Assembly: GCA_934247115.1 (NCBI GenBank)
Contig: CAKQIY010000014.1
Span: 1 to 62,024 of the forward strand
Source: an uncultured Coprococcus sp.
GTDB lineage: Bacteria > Bacillota > Clostridia > Lachnospirales > Lachnospiraceae
Direction: 5' to 3'
Length of the DNA stretch: 62,024 nt
Shown piece after piece: positions 52,682 through 61,067 of the stretch (positions within the stretch are counted from its first letter, which is position 1; every line of letters begins with the position of its first letter). Made by a program: the position numbers and the translations under genes. The notes under the pieces are model-generated. The model did no database searches, was not told where the DNA came from, and saw nothing but the letters and a program-made list of their open reading frames with translations.

Positions 52682-53569
52682 ATGGAAATATCGTTAAATG
52701 CATATGGTAAGATCAATCTGGGGCTGGATGTGGTCAGGAGAAGAGAAGATGGGTATCATGAGGTGAAGATGGTCATGCAGACGGTGGATCTGTACGACCG
52801 CCTTGTGTTCCGCGATATAGATGAGGATCAGATTATTATAGAGTCAGACTCGGATGAACTGCCTGATGTGGAGAACAATATTATATACAAGTCATATATG
52901 CTGCTCAAGAAGGCATATGGCATATCAAGGGGACTGCATGTGAATGTCGAGAAGCATATTCCGGTTGCTGCGGGCATGGCAGGCGGAAGTGCGGATGCGG
53001 CTGCTACACTGGTTGCGGTGAACAGGATCTTCGAGCTGGGATTAAGTGAGCAGCAGCTTATGGAATATGGTGTCAGGATAGGTGCGGATGTGCCGTATTG
53101 TATCATGCAGGGAACAGCACTTGCCGAGGGCATCGGTGAGGTTCTCAGCCCACTGCCGTCTATGCCGGAGTGCTGGATACTCATAGCAAAGCCAAATATA
53201 GGAGTGTCTACAAAGTGGGTATATGAGAATCTTCATGTAGACACATTGGACAGGAATCAGCATCCGGACATAGATATACTTGTGGATGCCCTGAAAGAGG
53301 GGGATGTATGTGCGGTTGCAGAACATATGGGCAATATACTAGAGACTGTTACGGTACGACGCCACCCTGAGATAGAATTCATACGGAGAATGATGGAAGA
53401 TCATGGTTCACTGGGAGCGCGCATGAGTGGAAGCGGACCGACTGTATTCGGAGTATACGATAACGATTCAAAGGATACTGCACAGAAGCTGGCTGATGAG
53501 CTTGCACAGAGTGAGCTGATACAGGCTGTTCATGTGGTCAGACCATACAACAGATACGGAAAGAGGTAA
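52682..53569 (+). CDS. ispE: 4-diphosphocytidyl-2-C-methyl-D-erythritol kinase
   Basis: 295 residues. The ATG at 52682 fits the family N-terminus (LNAYGKINLGLDV); the in-frame ATG at 52646 would add an unrelated tail. GHMP kinase fold with the ATP loop VAAGMAGGSADAA (about 96-108) and C-terminal GARMSGSGPTVFG. It phosphorylates CDP-methylerythritol in the MEP route to isoprenoid precursors. It is followed 4 bases later by a GntR regulator, an order seen in many Clostridia. Confidence 0.96.
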   Translation: MEISLNAYGKINLGLDVVRRREDGYHEVKMVMQTVDLYDRLVFRDIDEDQIIIESDSDELPDVENNIIYKSYMLLKKAYGISRGLHVNVEKHIPVAAGMAGGSADAAATLVAVNRIFELGLSEQQLMEYGVRIGADVPYCIMQGTALAEGIGEVLSPLPSMPECWILIAKPNIGVSTKWVYENLHVDTLDRNQHPDIDILVDALKEGDVCAVAEHMGNILETVTVRRHPEIEFIRRMMEDHGSLGARMSGSGPTVFGVYDNDSKDTAQKLADELAQSELIQAVHVVRPYNRYGKR

Positions 53570-53573
53570 GATC

Positions 53574-54248
53574 ATGGATCTGAGATTGAATATGGATGAA
53601 TATCTTCCTCTTCGGGAAGTGGTGTTTAAAACTTTGAGAAATGCCATAGTCCACGGCGAGTTTGAACCGGGAGAGCGTCTCATGGAGGTTACGCTTGCCA
53701 AAAGGCTTGGAGTTAGCAGAACCCCTGTGAGGGAGGCGATGCGTATGCTGGAGCTTGAAGGGCTGGTGGTAATGATTCCAAGAAGAGGTGCTGAGGTTGC
53801 CAGGATAACGGCAAAGGATCTGAGTGATGCCCTTGAGATACGGGTGGCCCTTGAGGATCTGGCCGCAGGGCTGGCATGCAAGAGGATAGACGATGATGGC
53901 CGGGCAAGACTTAGACAGGTGTGCGATGATTTCAAGAGGGCAGTGAATTCTAAGGTCATACCGGAGATCGTCGATGCAGATGTGGCATTTCACAATGCCA
54001 TAATGGATGTGACAAACAATCAGAGGCTTATCAATATGGCGCAGAGTCTGAGAGAACAGGTGTACAGATATCGCGTTGAGTATGTAAAGGATTTAAGTTA
54101 TCACGACAAGCTTGTCGCGGAGCATGAGGCACTTATGAATGCGATTCTGGATGGAGATGTTGATAAGGCAAAGGAGATTACGAGAAAACATATATATGAC
54201 CAGGAACAGATAGTCATAGCCAATGTGACAAAGAGCCGGGAATGCTGA
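53574..54248 (+). CDS. GntR-family regulator (FadR/FCD subfamily)
   Basis: 224 residues; AAAGAGG overlaps the end of ispE and the ATG follows at 53574. Winged helix at 8-72 (LREVVFKTLRNAIVHGEFEPGERLMEVTLAKRLGVSRTPVREAMRMLELEGL is its region), then the helical FCD ligand-binding domain (ARITAKDLSDALEIRVALE, DVAFHNAIMDVTNN, EHEALMNAI) with the usual Asp/His metal ligands. Its effector and targets are unknown. The stop codon lies inside the loop of the terminator. Confidence 0.94.
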   Translation: MDLRLNMDEYLPLREVVFKTLRNAIVHGEFEPGERLMEVTLAKRLGVSRTPVREAMRMLELEGLVVMIPRRGAEVARITAKDLSDALEIRVALEDLAAGLACKRIDDDGRARLRQVCDDFKRAVNSKVIPEIVDADVAFHNAIMDVTNNQRLINMAQSLREQVYRYRVEYVKDLSYHDKLVAEHEALMNAILDGDVDKAKEITRKHIYDQEQIVIANVTKSREC

Positions 54249-54266
54249 TGCGTCCCGGCTTTTTAT
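54234..54266 (+). terminator. Intrinsic terminator overlapping the gntR stop
   Basis: 8-bp stem AGCCGGGA/TCCCGGCT followed by TTTTTA. The left arm is in the last codons of the GntR gene and the stop codon is in the loop. Confidence 0.9.
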
Positions 54267-54280
54267 GTTGAATAATAATA

Positions 54281-54310
54281 TGAATCGTGGACACCATAGA
54301 TTACATATGA
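54281..54310 (+). promoter_or_regulatory. Candidate sigma-G promoter of the germination receptor operon
   Basis: TGAATC, 17-base spacer, CATATGA. Forespore sigma-G promoters follow TGAATA, 17-18, CATACTA. Germination receptor operons are sigma-G controlled in known spore-formers. Confidence 0.4.
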
Positions 54311-54344
54311 AAAGATTATTCAAAAAAGTTCAGAGGTTGGTTAT

Positions 54345-55847
54345 ATGGCAGGAATTAGTATCAGTATAGACAAAAACATCGCTAAAATACAATCAATATT
54401 CTCTAAATGGGATGATATAGTGGAGAGAAAATTCGTTCTGGAGCGCGGTGGTGTGACAGATGGCAGAGCCATATATGTTGTTTATATAGATGGACTCTGC
54501 GATCACGAACTGATAGAAAACACAATAATCAAACCAATAACCTGGGAGTGGCGGGGCGAGGATTCCGGAAGCCTGTGGGAACGAATTACTGCCAGGGAAG
54601 GTCAGACAGCGGATTTTAAAGAGGAACCTGATTTCGATGAGGCGGTTCATTCTGTGCTCAAGGGTGACACAGTGGTATTTGTATCTGGAAGCGATCATGC
54701 AATAGTTGTATCCTCCAAGCAGCTTCCGGTCAGGGGGATAGATGAAAGTGCTACTGAGGGAGGAATGAGAGGTCCCCGGGACAGCTTTAATGAGAGTTTC
54801 CGGACGTCCACAGCATTGATAAGAAGGAGAATACGTGATCCGAAACTCAAGCTGGAACAGGGCGTTATGGGGGTGAGATCACGGACCGACTATGGAATTA
54901 TGTATATGGAGGATATAGTCCAGAAAAAACTGGTGGATGAGGTGAGGGACAATCTGGAAAAGTACGAAATAGATGCGGTATTCGACAGTGGAATGGCTGA
55001 GCATCTCATGGAAACCAGCTGGAAAGAGATATTTCCCGTTTATCAGTCAACCACAAGGCCGGATAAGGCTGCCGCAGCGCTTGTGGATGGGAGAGTTGTC
55101 GTGGTGTTTGACAATTCACCGGAGGTTATTATAGCTCCTGCAACCATCAATACCCTGTTCCAGACTGCGGATGACTACTATAACCGATGGCCGGTTGCTA
55201 CATTTGCCAGGATGATAAGGTATGTGGCGGCATTTATTGCGGTTGGACTGCCGGGATTGTATATAGCCATAACCTGCTATCACAGGGAACTTATACCTGA
55301 TAAACTTCTATATGCAATCGCTGATGCGAGGAGTCAGCTTTCATTTCCTATTGTTGTGGAGGTGCTTATCATGGAACTCTTGTTTGAATTATTACGGGAA
55401 GCTGGAATAAGGCTTCCCAGCCAGCTTGGCAACACGATAGGAGTGGTTGGCGGTCTCATAGTTGGACAGTCGGCTGTTGAAGCTGGCATTGTGAGTACCA
55501 TAGTGGTTATTGTCGTTGCGCTCACGGCGATAGCTTCGTTTGCGATTCCGAATGAGGCGTTTGCGTCAGTGTTCAGGTTATTGAAGTTTGTCACCATACT
55601 TGCCAGCGCAGTGTATGGGATACTTGGTTTTATACTGTCTATGCTCGTGCTGATATTTCATCTTGCTTCTCTTGAAAGCTTTGGGGTCCCATACATGGCA
55701 CCTGTTGTGTCGTGTGGATATGCGGATGATGGCAGGCAGGATTTCGTTGTCAGGTCTCCCATCAAAAAACTCACATTCAGGCCTAATTGGAGCCGCAGGT
55801 CCCAACGACGCAGACTGGCTAGAAGGAGAAGAAATGGGGATGAATGA
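54345..55847 (+). CDS. GerA-type spore germination receptor, A subunit
   Basis: 500 residues; AGAGGTTGG precedes the ATG. The GerA family signature RGPRDSFNESFRTSTALIRRRI is present (about 143-164) after a soluble N-terminal domain; four to five membrane helices follow (from about 285), with LGNTIGVVGGLIVGQSAVEAGIVS, and a basic cytoplasmic tail (RSQRRRLARRRR). The A subunit sits in the spore inner membrane and opens on nutrient signals. Its last 14 bases overlap the next gene. N-terminal domain is somewhat short and the first 50 residues are divergent. Confidence 0.93.
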   Translation: MAGISISIDKNIAKIQSIFSKWDDIVERKFVLERGGVTDGRAIYVVYIDGLCDHELIENTIIKPITWEWRGEDSGSLWERITAREGQTADFKEEPDFDEAVHSVLKGDTVVFVSGSDHAIVVSSKQLPVRGIDESATEGGMRGPRDSFNESFRTSTALIRRRIRDPKLKLEQGVMGVRSRTDYGIMYMEDIVQKKLVDEVRDNLEKYEIDAVFDSGMAEHLMETSWKEIFPVYQSTTRPDKAAAALVDGRVVVVFDNSPEVIIAPATINTLFQTADDYYNRWPVATFARMIRYVAAFIAVGLPGLYIAITCYHRELIPDKLLYAIADARSQLSFPIVVEVLIMELLFELLREAGIRLPSQLGNTIGVVGGLIVGQSAVEAGIVSTIVVIVVALTAIASFAIPNEAFASVFRLLKFVTILASAVYGILGFILSMLVLIFHLASLESFGVPYMAPVVSCGYADDGRQDFVVRSPIKKLTFRPNWSRRSQRRRLARRRRNGDE

Positions 55848-57417
55848 TAAATATAATGTGAGATTTCGCGCTTTTTTCAGGCTGACTATGCTTATTTTGC
55901 CTGTGTCTATACTATATGTAACCACAATGATTCCACCATATTTTGGTAGAAATTGCCTTATTTTATCACTTTTTTTGATGCTAAGTCTCGCTTTTGCTTA
56001 CGTGATCATACTATATATTGTATATTCAAGGCTCTATGACGAAAATGGGATAAACTGTGTAAAAAGCCAAAACAGGGTTATTCGTTGGATTTATGAGGCA
56101 AGAATGGCTATAAAGACAGGGATCCTGTTGTTTATTATGGGGGATGCGGTCAAGCAGCTTATGCTCAGAAGATATTCGGAAATTGTGATAGTTATACCAA
56201 TAATCCTTGCGGTGACGTATATGGGGAGCAGGGGCTTCAAGGGAGTGGTGAGATTTGCTGAGGCTGTGTACTGGTTTGCTCTGGCTGCAGTGGTTATCAT
56301 TGGTGCAGCTTCGTTGAGCAACATGGATATGTCTCAGCTTGCGGCATATACAGATTTCTTTGAAGAGGATGGACTTAATGTCACTGTGAACAGGGTTATG
56401 GCGAGGGGGGGCCTGTTATTCCTTGGTTATTCAGTTCTGGAGATGCTTATGCCAGTGTATCTGAAGGTGAAGGACAGGAAGAGATCCATGCTTGTGGGCA
56501 CAGTTGGAACCGGGACAATTATTGGACTGCTTGGTTCAGTAATAGTGACAACTACGCTCGGGGCTGGTGCGCTTATGGTGCATGACAAGAATCTACTATA
56601 TATTGTGGGAGCAATGGAGCTTCCATATGGTGTAAAGATCAGGCCTCTTATGCTGGTCTGTTATCTGCTGGTGGTGAGCGGTGTGATGATCATAGTTCCC
56701 CATGTTGTATGTGGTCTGGGTACGATCGACAGGTCAGGTGTAAGGGTGCGTGCGTGGGTGTGGAAGATGATCTGGGTGCTTGCTGTCCTGGCAGTATGCA
56801 TATGTATTCAGAGTCTGCTCACAAACGGTGAGCGTGTCAGACTTATATCAGCATATCTGATACTTGTGGATGTTCCGCTGTCCATGATACTTCCGGCCGT
56901 TGCTATTGCAGGCAGAAGAACATTAAAGAAATATATGCTGCTGTGTGTCTCACTGGTGATGACGGGAGTCCTTGCGGGGTGTGTTTATGAGCCTGTGGAG
57001 GACGTGGACTATCTGAACGTGATAGTCATAGATGAGCCAGAGACAGGAGACGATGGACAGGGTGCAGGGCAGACAGGATATCACTACAGTTTTGTTGTAA
57101 CAGGTCTTGACGACGATGAGGATATACAGACGAAAGAGAATGTGTATGAGGTGGATGCGTTTACGTTGGAAGAAGCCTGCAGATCCTACAATGAGACCCA
57201 TTCAAAGGTTCTGGATATAAGCCACACGGAGTATATAGTGTTGGGAGACGTTGACATCCTGGATAATGTATGTCAGGAGCTTGAGTCAACATTCGCAACC
57301 AGTTATGTTAATGTTGTGATTGAGAAGAATATATTGGAAAAAACAGGGAATAACAATACCAAGGAGTACCTTAAGTCTCATTACGAGGGAGCATGTCTGG
57401 CGACCTTGAAAAGATGA
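55834..57417 (+). CDS. Fused germination receptor B (permease) and C (lipoprotein) subunits
   Basis: 527 residues. AAGGAG at 55823-55828 fits the ATG at 55834. Residues 1-365 are a GerB-type permease with ten membrane segments (RFRAFFRLTMLILPVSI at the start). The frame then continues without a stop into RRTLKK, a hydrophobic stretch and the lipobox LAGC (Cys383), which is a complete lipoprotein signal, followed by a GerC-like part (DYLNVIVIDEPE, YSFVVTG, then AFTLEEACRSYNETHSKVLDISHTEYIVLG). GerC is normally a separate lipoprotein of 350-400 residues; only about 145 remain here. No ribosome binding site is seen before the internal ATG at 56935. Either a true fusion processed by lipoprotein signal peptidase, or a decayed receptor. 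Confidence 0.85.
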   Translation: MGMNDKYNVRFRAFFRLTMLILPVSILYVTTMIPPYFGRNCLILSLFLMLSLAFAYVIILYIVYSRLYDENGINCVKSQNRVIRWIYEARMAIKTGILLFIMGDAVKQLMLRRYSEIVIVIPIILAVTYMGSRGFKGVVRFAEAVYWFALAAVVIIGAASLSNMDMSQLAAYTDFFEEDGLNVTVNRVMARGGLLFLGYSVLEMLMPVYLKVKDRKRSMLVGTVGTGTIIGLLGSVIVTTTLGAGALMVHDKNLLYIVGAMELPYGVKIRPLMLVCYLLVVSGVMIIVPHVVCGLGTIDRSGVRVRAWVWKMIWVLAVLAVCICIQSLLTNGERVRLISAYLILVDVPLSMILPAVAIAGRRTLKKYMLLCVSLVMTGVLAGCVYEPVEDVDYLNVIVIDEPETGDDGQGAGQTGYHYSFVVTGLDDDEDIQTKENVYEVDAFTLEEACRSYNETHSKVLDISHTEYIVLGDVDILDNVCQELESTFATSYVNVVIEKNILEKTGNNNTKEYLKSHYEGACLATLKR

Positions 57418-57481
57418 CCGGGACATTGGGGTAACAGCAGGCAGATCAGTTGAGTATTTGCAACATCAGGGAGGTATTGTT

Positions 57482-57976
57482 ATGTGGAGAATGTTCAGAG
57501 CAGGAATATTGGGAGTTTTGCTGGGAGTTGCCGGAGGAATAATATTCGGACAGGTGTCCTATGTAAAAAATTACAGGGATAAGGCAGACAGGGGGATCAT
57601 GGCGGATGCGGTCATGTACAATGACGAGTCTGACGAGAGTGACAGGAAGATCAGGATACAGGTTGATTACAGCGGACAGACGGACTCAGAAAAGGACAGG
57701 GACGAGCTCGAAAGCTATGTAGGAAACAGTGTTATGAAACAGGTCAGCAACTGGCTTGGAGACAATTATAACAGCAGAATGAGCTATATAGATGTGAGAC
57801 ACAGTCTTGTTATGGCCATGGGGCAGATCAACAGTATTGCGAGTCAGGCTGCAGAAACCTGGGGTGTGGATGCTGAGGCGAATTCCGGCTTTTCTTATGA
57901 GTTTTTTCCAGCTGCCGGGGAGGATTGTCCAGCCGGATTTTATGAGACATTGTGTATAGATCTGAATGACAGGTAA
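57482..57976 (+). CDS. spoIIR: Shortened SpoIIR-like protein
   Basis: 164 residues; GGGAGG precedes the ATG at 57482 (an upstream in-frame ATG at 57458 lacks a site). N-terminal signal or anchor helix (about 7-25). RIQVDYSGQTDSEKDRDELESYV parallels the SpoIIR opening (RxRVIANSDS.EDQ.LK..VRDAV), and FFPAAGEDCPAGFYETLCIDL parallels the FPTxxYGxxxxPAGxYEALRIxIG segment. The conserved end of SpoIIR (GxNWWCVxFPPLC) is absent; the frame stops just before it and no such sequence follows in any frame. SpoIIR signals from forespore to mother cell to activate sigma-E. Divergent, so the call is moderate. Confidence 0.6.
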   Translation: MWRMFRAGILGVLLGVAGGIIFGQVSYVKNYRDKADRGIMADAVMYNDESDESDRKIRIQVDYSGQTDSEKDRDELESYVGNSVMKQVSNWLGDNYNSRMSYIDVRHSLVMAMGQINSIASQAAETWGVDAEANSGFSYEFFPAAGEDCPAGFYETLCIDLNDR

Positions 57977-57978
57977 CG

Positions 57979-58049
57979 TTGAAATGTTATTCTGTAAGTG
58001 TTATACTTTGACCTGTGGTATGCCCAGGGCATGCCACGATTAAAGTATA
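57979..58049 (+). promoter_or_regulatory. ddl promoter with nested inverted repeats
   Basis: TTGAAA (57979-57984), 17-base spacer, TATACT (58002-58007). The -10 region is one arm of a dyad: TATACTTT (58002-58009) and AAAGTATA (58042-58049). Inside it lies a second dyad GGTATGCC/GGCATGCC (58017-58035). The ribosome binding site AAGGAG follows directly. Confidence 0.7.
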
Positions 58050-58062
58050 AGGAGCACGTACT

Positions 58063-59115
58063 ATGGCTAAGGAGAATTTAGTAGTAATATTTGGTGGCAG
58101 ATCATCAGAGCATGAGGTTTCATGTATATCTGTACAGACAGTAGCGAAGGCAGTGGACCCGGAAAAGTACAATATGACGCTCGTTGGAATTACCAAGGAT
58201 GGCAGATGGTTAAAGGTTGATAATATAGAGAGTATCGCAGATGGAAGCTGGTATGACAGCAAGGTCACAGCAGTTATTTCCCCTGATACTACAAGAGAGT
58301 TACTCGTAGTTGACGGAGATAAGGTTGAGAAGCAGCCTGTGGATGTTATATTCCCGGTACTTCACGGAATGTATGGTGAGGACGGAACCATACAGGGATT
58401 GTTCGAGATGGCCGATATCCCATATGTTGGATGTGGTGTAATTGCATCTGCTGCGTCCATGGATAAGTTCTACACCAAGATCATAGTAGATCATATCGGC
58501 GTGTGTCAGGCGAGATTTGTTCCTGTGCTGGCTGAGGACTTCAGCGATATAGACAGCGCCATGGACAGAGTTGAGGCAGAACTGGATTATCCAGTGTTCG
58601 TAAAGCCTTCAAAGGCCGGATCTTCAAAGGGCGTAAATAAGGCAACTGACAGAGCAAGTCTGCTGTATGCACTCAATGAGGCAGTAAAGCATGATAACAA
58701 GATACTTGTGGAGGAGACGATAGTAGGACGTGAGCTTGAGTGCGGAGTCCTTGGATATAAGGACGGAACTAAGGCATCTGGAGTGGGAGAGATTTTGGCT
58801 GCTGCTGAGTTCTATGACTTTGATGCAAAGTATAACAATGCCGAGTCCAAGACGGTTATAGGCGCAGATATACCTGCGGAGATTGAGGAGGAGATACGTA
58901 CAGATGCGGTTAAGATATTCCGCGCGCTGGATGGATTTGGCCTTTCAAGAGTTGATTTCTTCCTTGAGAAGGACACCAACAGAGTTGTGTTCAATGAGAT
59001 CAACACTCTTCCTGGATTTACAAAGATAAGCATGTATCCTATGCTCTGGAAGGCACAGGGATATGATATCACTACACTTGTCACAACTCTTATAGAGATG
59101 GCGAAGGAGAGATAG
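58063..59115 (+). CDS. ddl: D-alanine--D-alanine ligase
   Basis: 350 residues; AAGGAG precedes the ATG by 9 bases. ATP-grasp fold with GGRSSEHEVSCISV (9-24), PVLHGMYGEDGTIQG, KPSKAGSSKGVNK and the metal/substrate motif FNEINTLPGFT. It joins two D-alanines for peptidoglycan precursors in the cytosol. First gene of an operon with a DUF1934 protein and a methyltransferase. Confidence 0.97.
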   Translation: MAKENLVVIFGGRSSEHEVSCISVQTVAKAVDPEKYNMTLVGITKDGRWLKVDNIESIADGSWYDSKVTAVISPDTTRELLVVDGDKVEKQPVDVIFPVLHGMYGEDGTIQGLFEMADIPYVGCGVIASAASMDKFYTKIIVDHIGVCQARFVPVLAEDFSDIDSAMDRVEAELDYPVFVKPSKAGSSKGVNKATDRASLLYALNEAVKHDNKILVEETIVGRELECGVLGYKDGTKASGVGEILAAAEFYDFDAKYNNAESKTVIGADIPAEIEEEIRTDAVKIFRALDGFGLSRVDFFLEKDTNRVVFNEINTLPGFTKISMYPMLWKAQGYDITTLVTTLIEMAKER

Positions 59116-59144
59116 TCCTTATTACATATAGATTGGAAGATAGT

Positions 59145-59567
59145 ATGGTAAAGAATGTTACGGTTACGGTGATAGGTGAACAGAAGAACAGCAGGGAAGA
59201 ACAGACGGTGGAGCCCATCGAGCTGGTAACCCGGGGAACCCTTCATGAGAAGGATGGCAAATATCACCTTAAGTATGATGAATATTACGAGGACGTTGAC
59301 AAACCGACAAAAAATCTGTTGAAGTTTGATACGCAGGGACTTGATATGACCAAGAAGGGGGAAGTGAGCGCGGCGATGTCGTTCAGACCAGGTGAGACCC
59401 GCGAGGCGTTCTACTCCACTCCTATGGGTACCATGAATATGAGCATCCTTACAGAGGGGTATCAGATGGTTGAGACGGACAAGGGACTGGCTCTTGTGGT
59501 TGTGTACATCATGGATTATGGAAGGGATTGTCTTTCCTTTAATGTATTAAAGATGTCAATAGAGTGA
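59145..59567 (+). CDS. DUF1934 (YwiB-like) beta-barrel protein
   Basis: 140 residues. The ATG at 59145 follows a weak GGAAG; a TTG at 59133 is the alternative. Beta-rich calycin-like fold with the family phrases YHLKYDEYYE and FRPGETREAFYSTPMGTMNM. No signal peptide. Function unknown; members commonly neighbour cell-wall or arginyl-tRNA synthetase genes. Here it lies 29 bases after ddl and is probably co-transcribed. Confidence 0.85.
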   Translation: MVKNVTVTVIGEQKNSREEQTVEPIELVTRGTLHEKDGKYHLKYDEYYEDVDKPTKNLLKFDTQGLDMTKKGEVSAAMSFRPGETREAFYSTPMGTMNMSILTEGYQMVETDKGLALVVVYIMDYGRDCLSFNVLKMSIE

Positions 59568-59595
59568 TGAAGCTGTATGTTTTGAGGGATTATAC

Positions 59596-60213
59596 ATGGG
59601 TGAAGAGAAAGCATTTGACGATTTTCTGTCCATAGATACGACGGAAGGAATAGGAGAATCGGTGCCGACGGACGACAATAATATATATCAGGCGACATAT
59701 TACAGAGATCTGGTGACGTTGTTCAACGAGGTAGCCATTGAACCGGAGGATACTCTGGTTGACTTTGGCTGCGGTCTGGGCCGTGTACTTTTCTATGGCA
59801 ATTCCAGACATTATTGCAGGATCACCGGAATTGAACTGGACAAGGCGATATATGACAAGCTTATGGAGAATGCGGGCAGATATCAGAAGCGTTTCTATGA
59901 TCAGGAAGAGAGGATGCATTTCTACAACATCCCGGCACAGGAATACAACGTAGGGGATGCGGAGAATTATTTTTACTTTTTCAATCCGTTTTCAGTGGAC
60001 ATATTTGAATCTGTGATAGGAAATATCATAGATTCAGTACACAGATGTCCAAGGGATATATACCTTATGTTGTATTATCCTACATTTGAATATCAGCGTG
60101 TGATGCGCGACAGCCGCTATTTCATCCTGAAGAATATCATAAAGCTGTCGGGGTATGAAGAGGATCCCGATGAAAAGGTATACGTATACCATATGTCAAA
60201 ATATTTCGTGTGA
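59596..60213 (+). CDS. SAM-dependent class I methyltransferase
   Basis: 205 residues; TGAGGG precedes the ATG. The SAM-binding motif I is VDFGCGLGRVL (55-65), followed by the acidic end of strand two (ITGIELDKAIYD), and FFNPFSVDIFESVI in the motif IV position. The substrate is not evident. It is the last gene of the ddl operon and its 3' end overlaps the convergent CPBP gene by 18 bases. Confidence 0.85.
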   Translation: MGEEKAFDDFLSIDTTEGIGESVPTDDNNIYQATYYRDLVTLFNEVAIEPEDTLVDFGCGLGRVLFYGNSRHYCRITGIELDKAIYDKLMENAGRYQKRFYDQEERMHFYNIPAQEYNVGDAENYFYFFNPFSVDIFESVIGNIIDSVHRCPRDIYLMLYYPTFEYQRVMRDSRYFILKNIIKLSGYEEDPDEKVYVYHMSKYFV

Positions 60214-61044
60214 TTTAGCACCTTTATACATCCTGGACAATATGTATATGGTCACGATGTATAATATGGAGAGTACTCCGGAACTTATGAGAAACTGCGG
60301 CGTGATCCTAGGAAAAGGTATCACTCCCAATATATAGCTGAAGCCATTGATCACCAGATGCAGAAACATGCCTGGCAGGAGTGACGAGGTCCATTCTGCG
60401 ACCAGAGCAAAAAGGATTCCGATAGGAACTGAGTAACAGAACTGAACGATGTTGCCGTGGTATAATCCGAAGAGAAGAGAAGATAATAATACGGCAGCGA
60501 TTCTGGAGAATCTGAAACGGAAAGCTCTCTCGAAGGAGTGCATGCATACGCCTCTGAACACAAGCTCTTCACCTATAGGGGCAAGTAAAATGACGGTGAA
60601 CACACGGAGAGCTCCATTTGAAAGGGAGAAAGATGAATCAGTCAGTTTTCTGTATGACTGCATGAGCTCCGGATGGTAACGGTCGACAAGGGTCAGTATT
60701 CCAGTTGAGAAATATTGCAGGAAGATACCTGCCGCCACCAGAGTCGCACACATCATAAAAATTATAAAAAAGCGTAGGACAGGTTTTCTTGCCTTTGCGC
60801 TTTTTTTGTGCGGTTTTTTATTATGATCTGTGGATGAAGAATACATCCATGGACATATGAAGTATGCACAGCCAAATATCAGAATAAGGACAACATATGA
60901 CAACAGGGATGTCGGTAATTCGACACCCCTGTTGTTATAAAGTGCAGATGCGATCATATAGACGCAGTTCTGGACAAGCGGTACACATACCGTTGCCAGA
61001 ATAGCAATTCCAAGATCACGGAGGTTGATACAAGTGTTCTTCAT
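60196..61044 (-). CDS. CPBP-family intramembrane metalloprotease (CAAX protease type)
   Basis: 282 residues; AAGGGAGG precedes the ATG. Six to eight membrane segments and the family motifs: EExxxR as GEELVFRG (Glu159, Glu160, Arg164) and the later HxxxN-type site in GLYHGNIVQF. These proteases cleave prenylated or small membrane proteins; in bacteria many are linked to bacteriocin immunity or membrane-protein processing. Last gene of a minus-strand operon with plsC and an unknown membrane protein; convergent overlap of 18 bases with the methyltransferase and no terminator between. Confidence 0.9.
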   Translation of the reverse strand: MKNTCINLRDLGIAILATVCVPLVQNCVYMIASALYNNRGVELPTSLLSYVVLILIFGCAYFICPWMYSSSTDHNKKPHKKSAKARKPVLRFFIIFMMCATLVAAGIFLQYFSTGILTLVDRYHPELMQSYRKLTDSSFSLSNGALRVFTVILLAPIGEELVFRGVCMHSFERAFRFRFSRIAAVLLSSLLFGLYHGNIVQFCYSVPIGILFALVAEWTSSLLPGMFLHLVINGFSYILGVIPFPRITPQFLISSGVLSILYIVTIYILSRMYKGAKSHEIF

Positions 61045-61067
61045 ATTATATAACCTCCCTTCATCCC

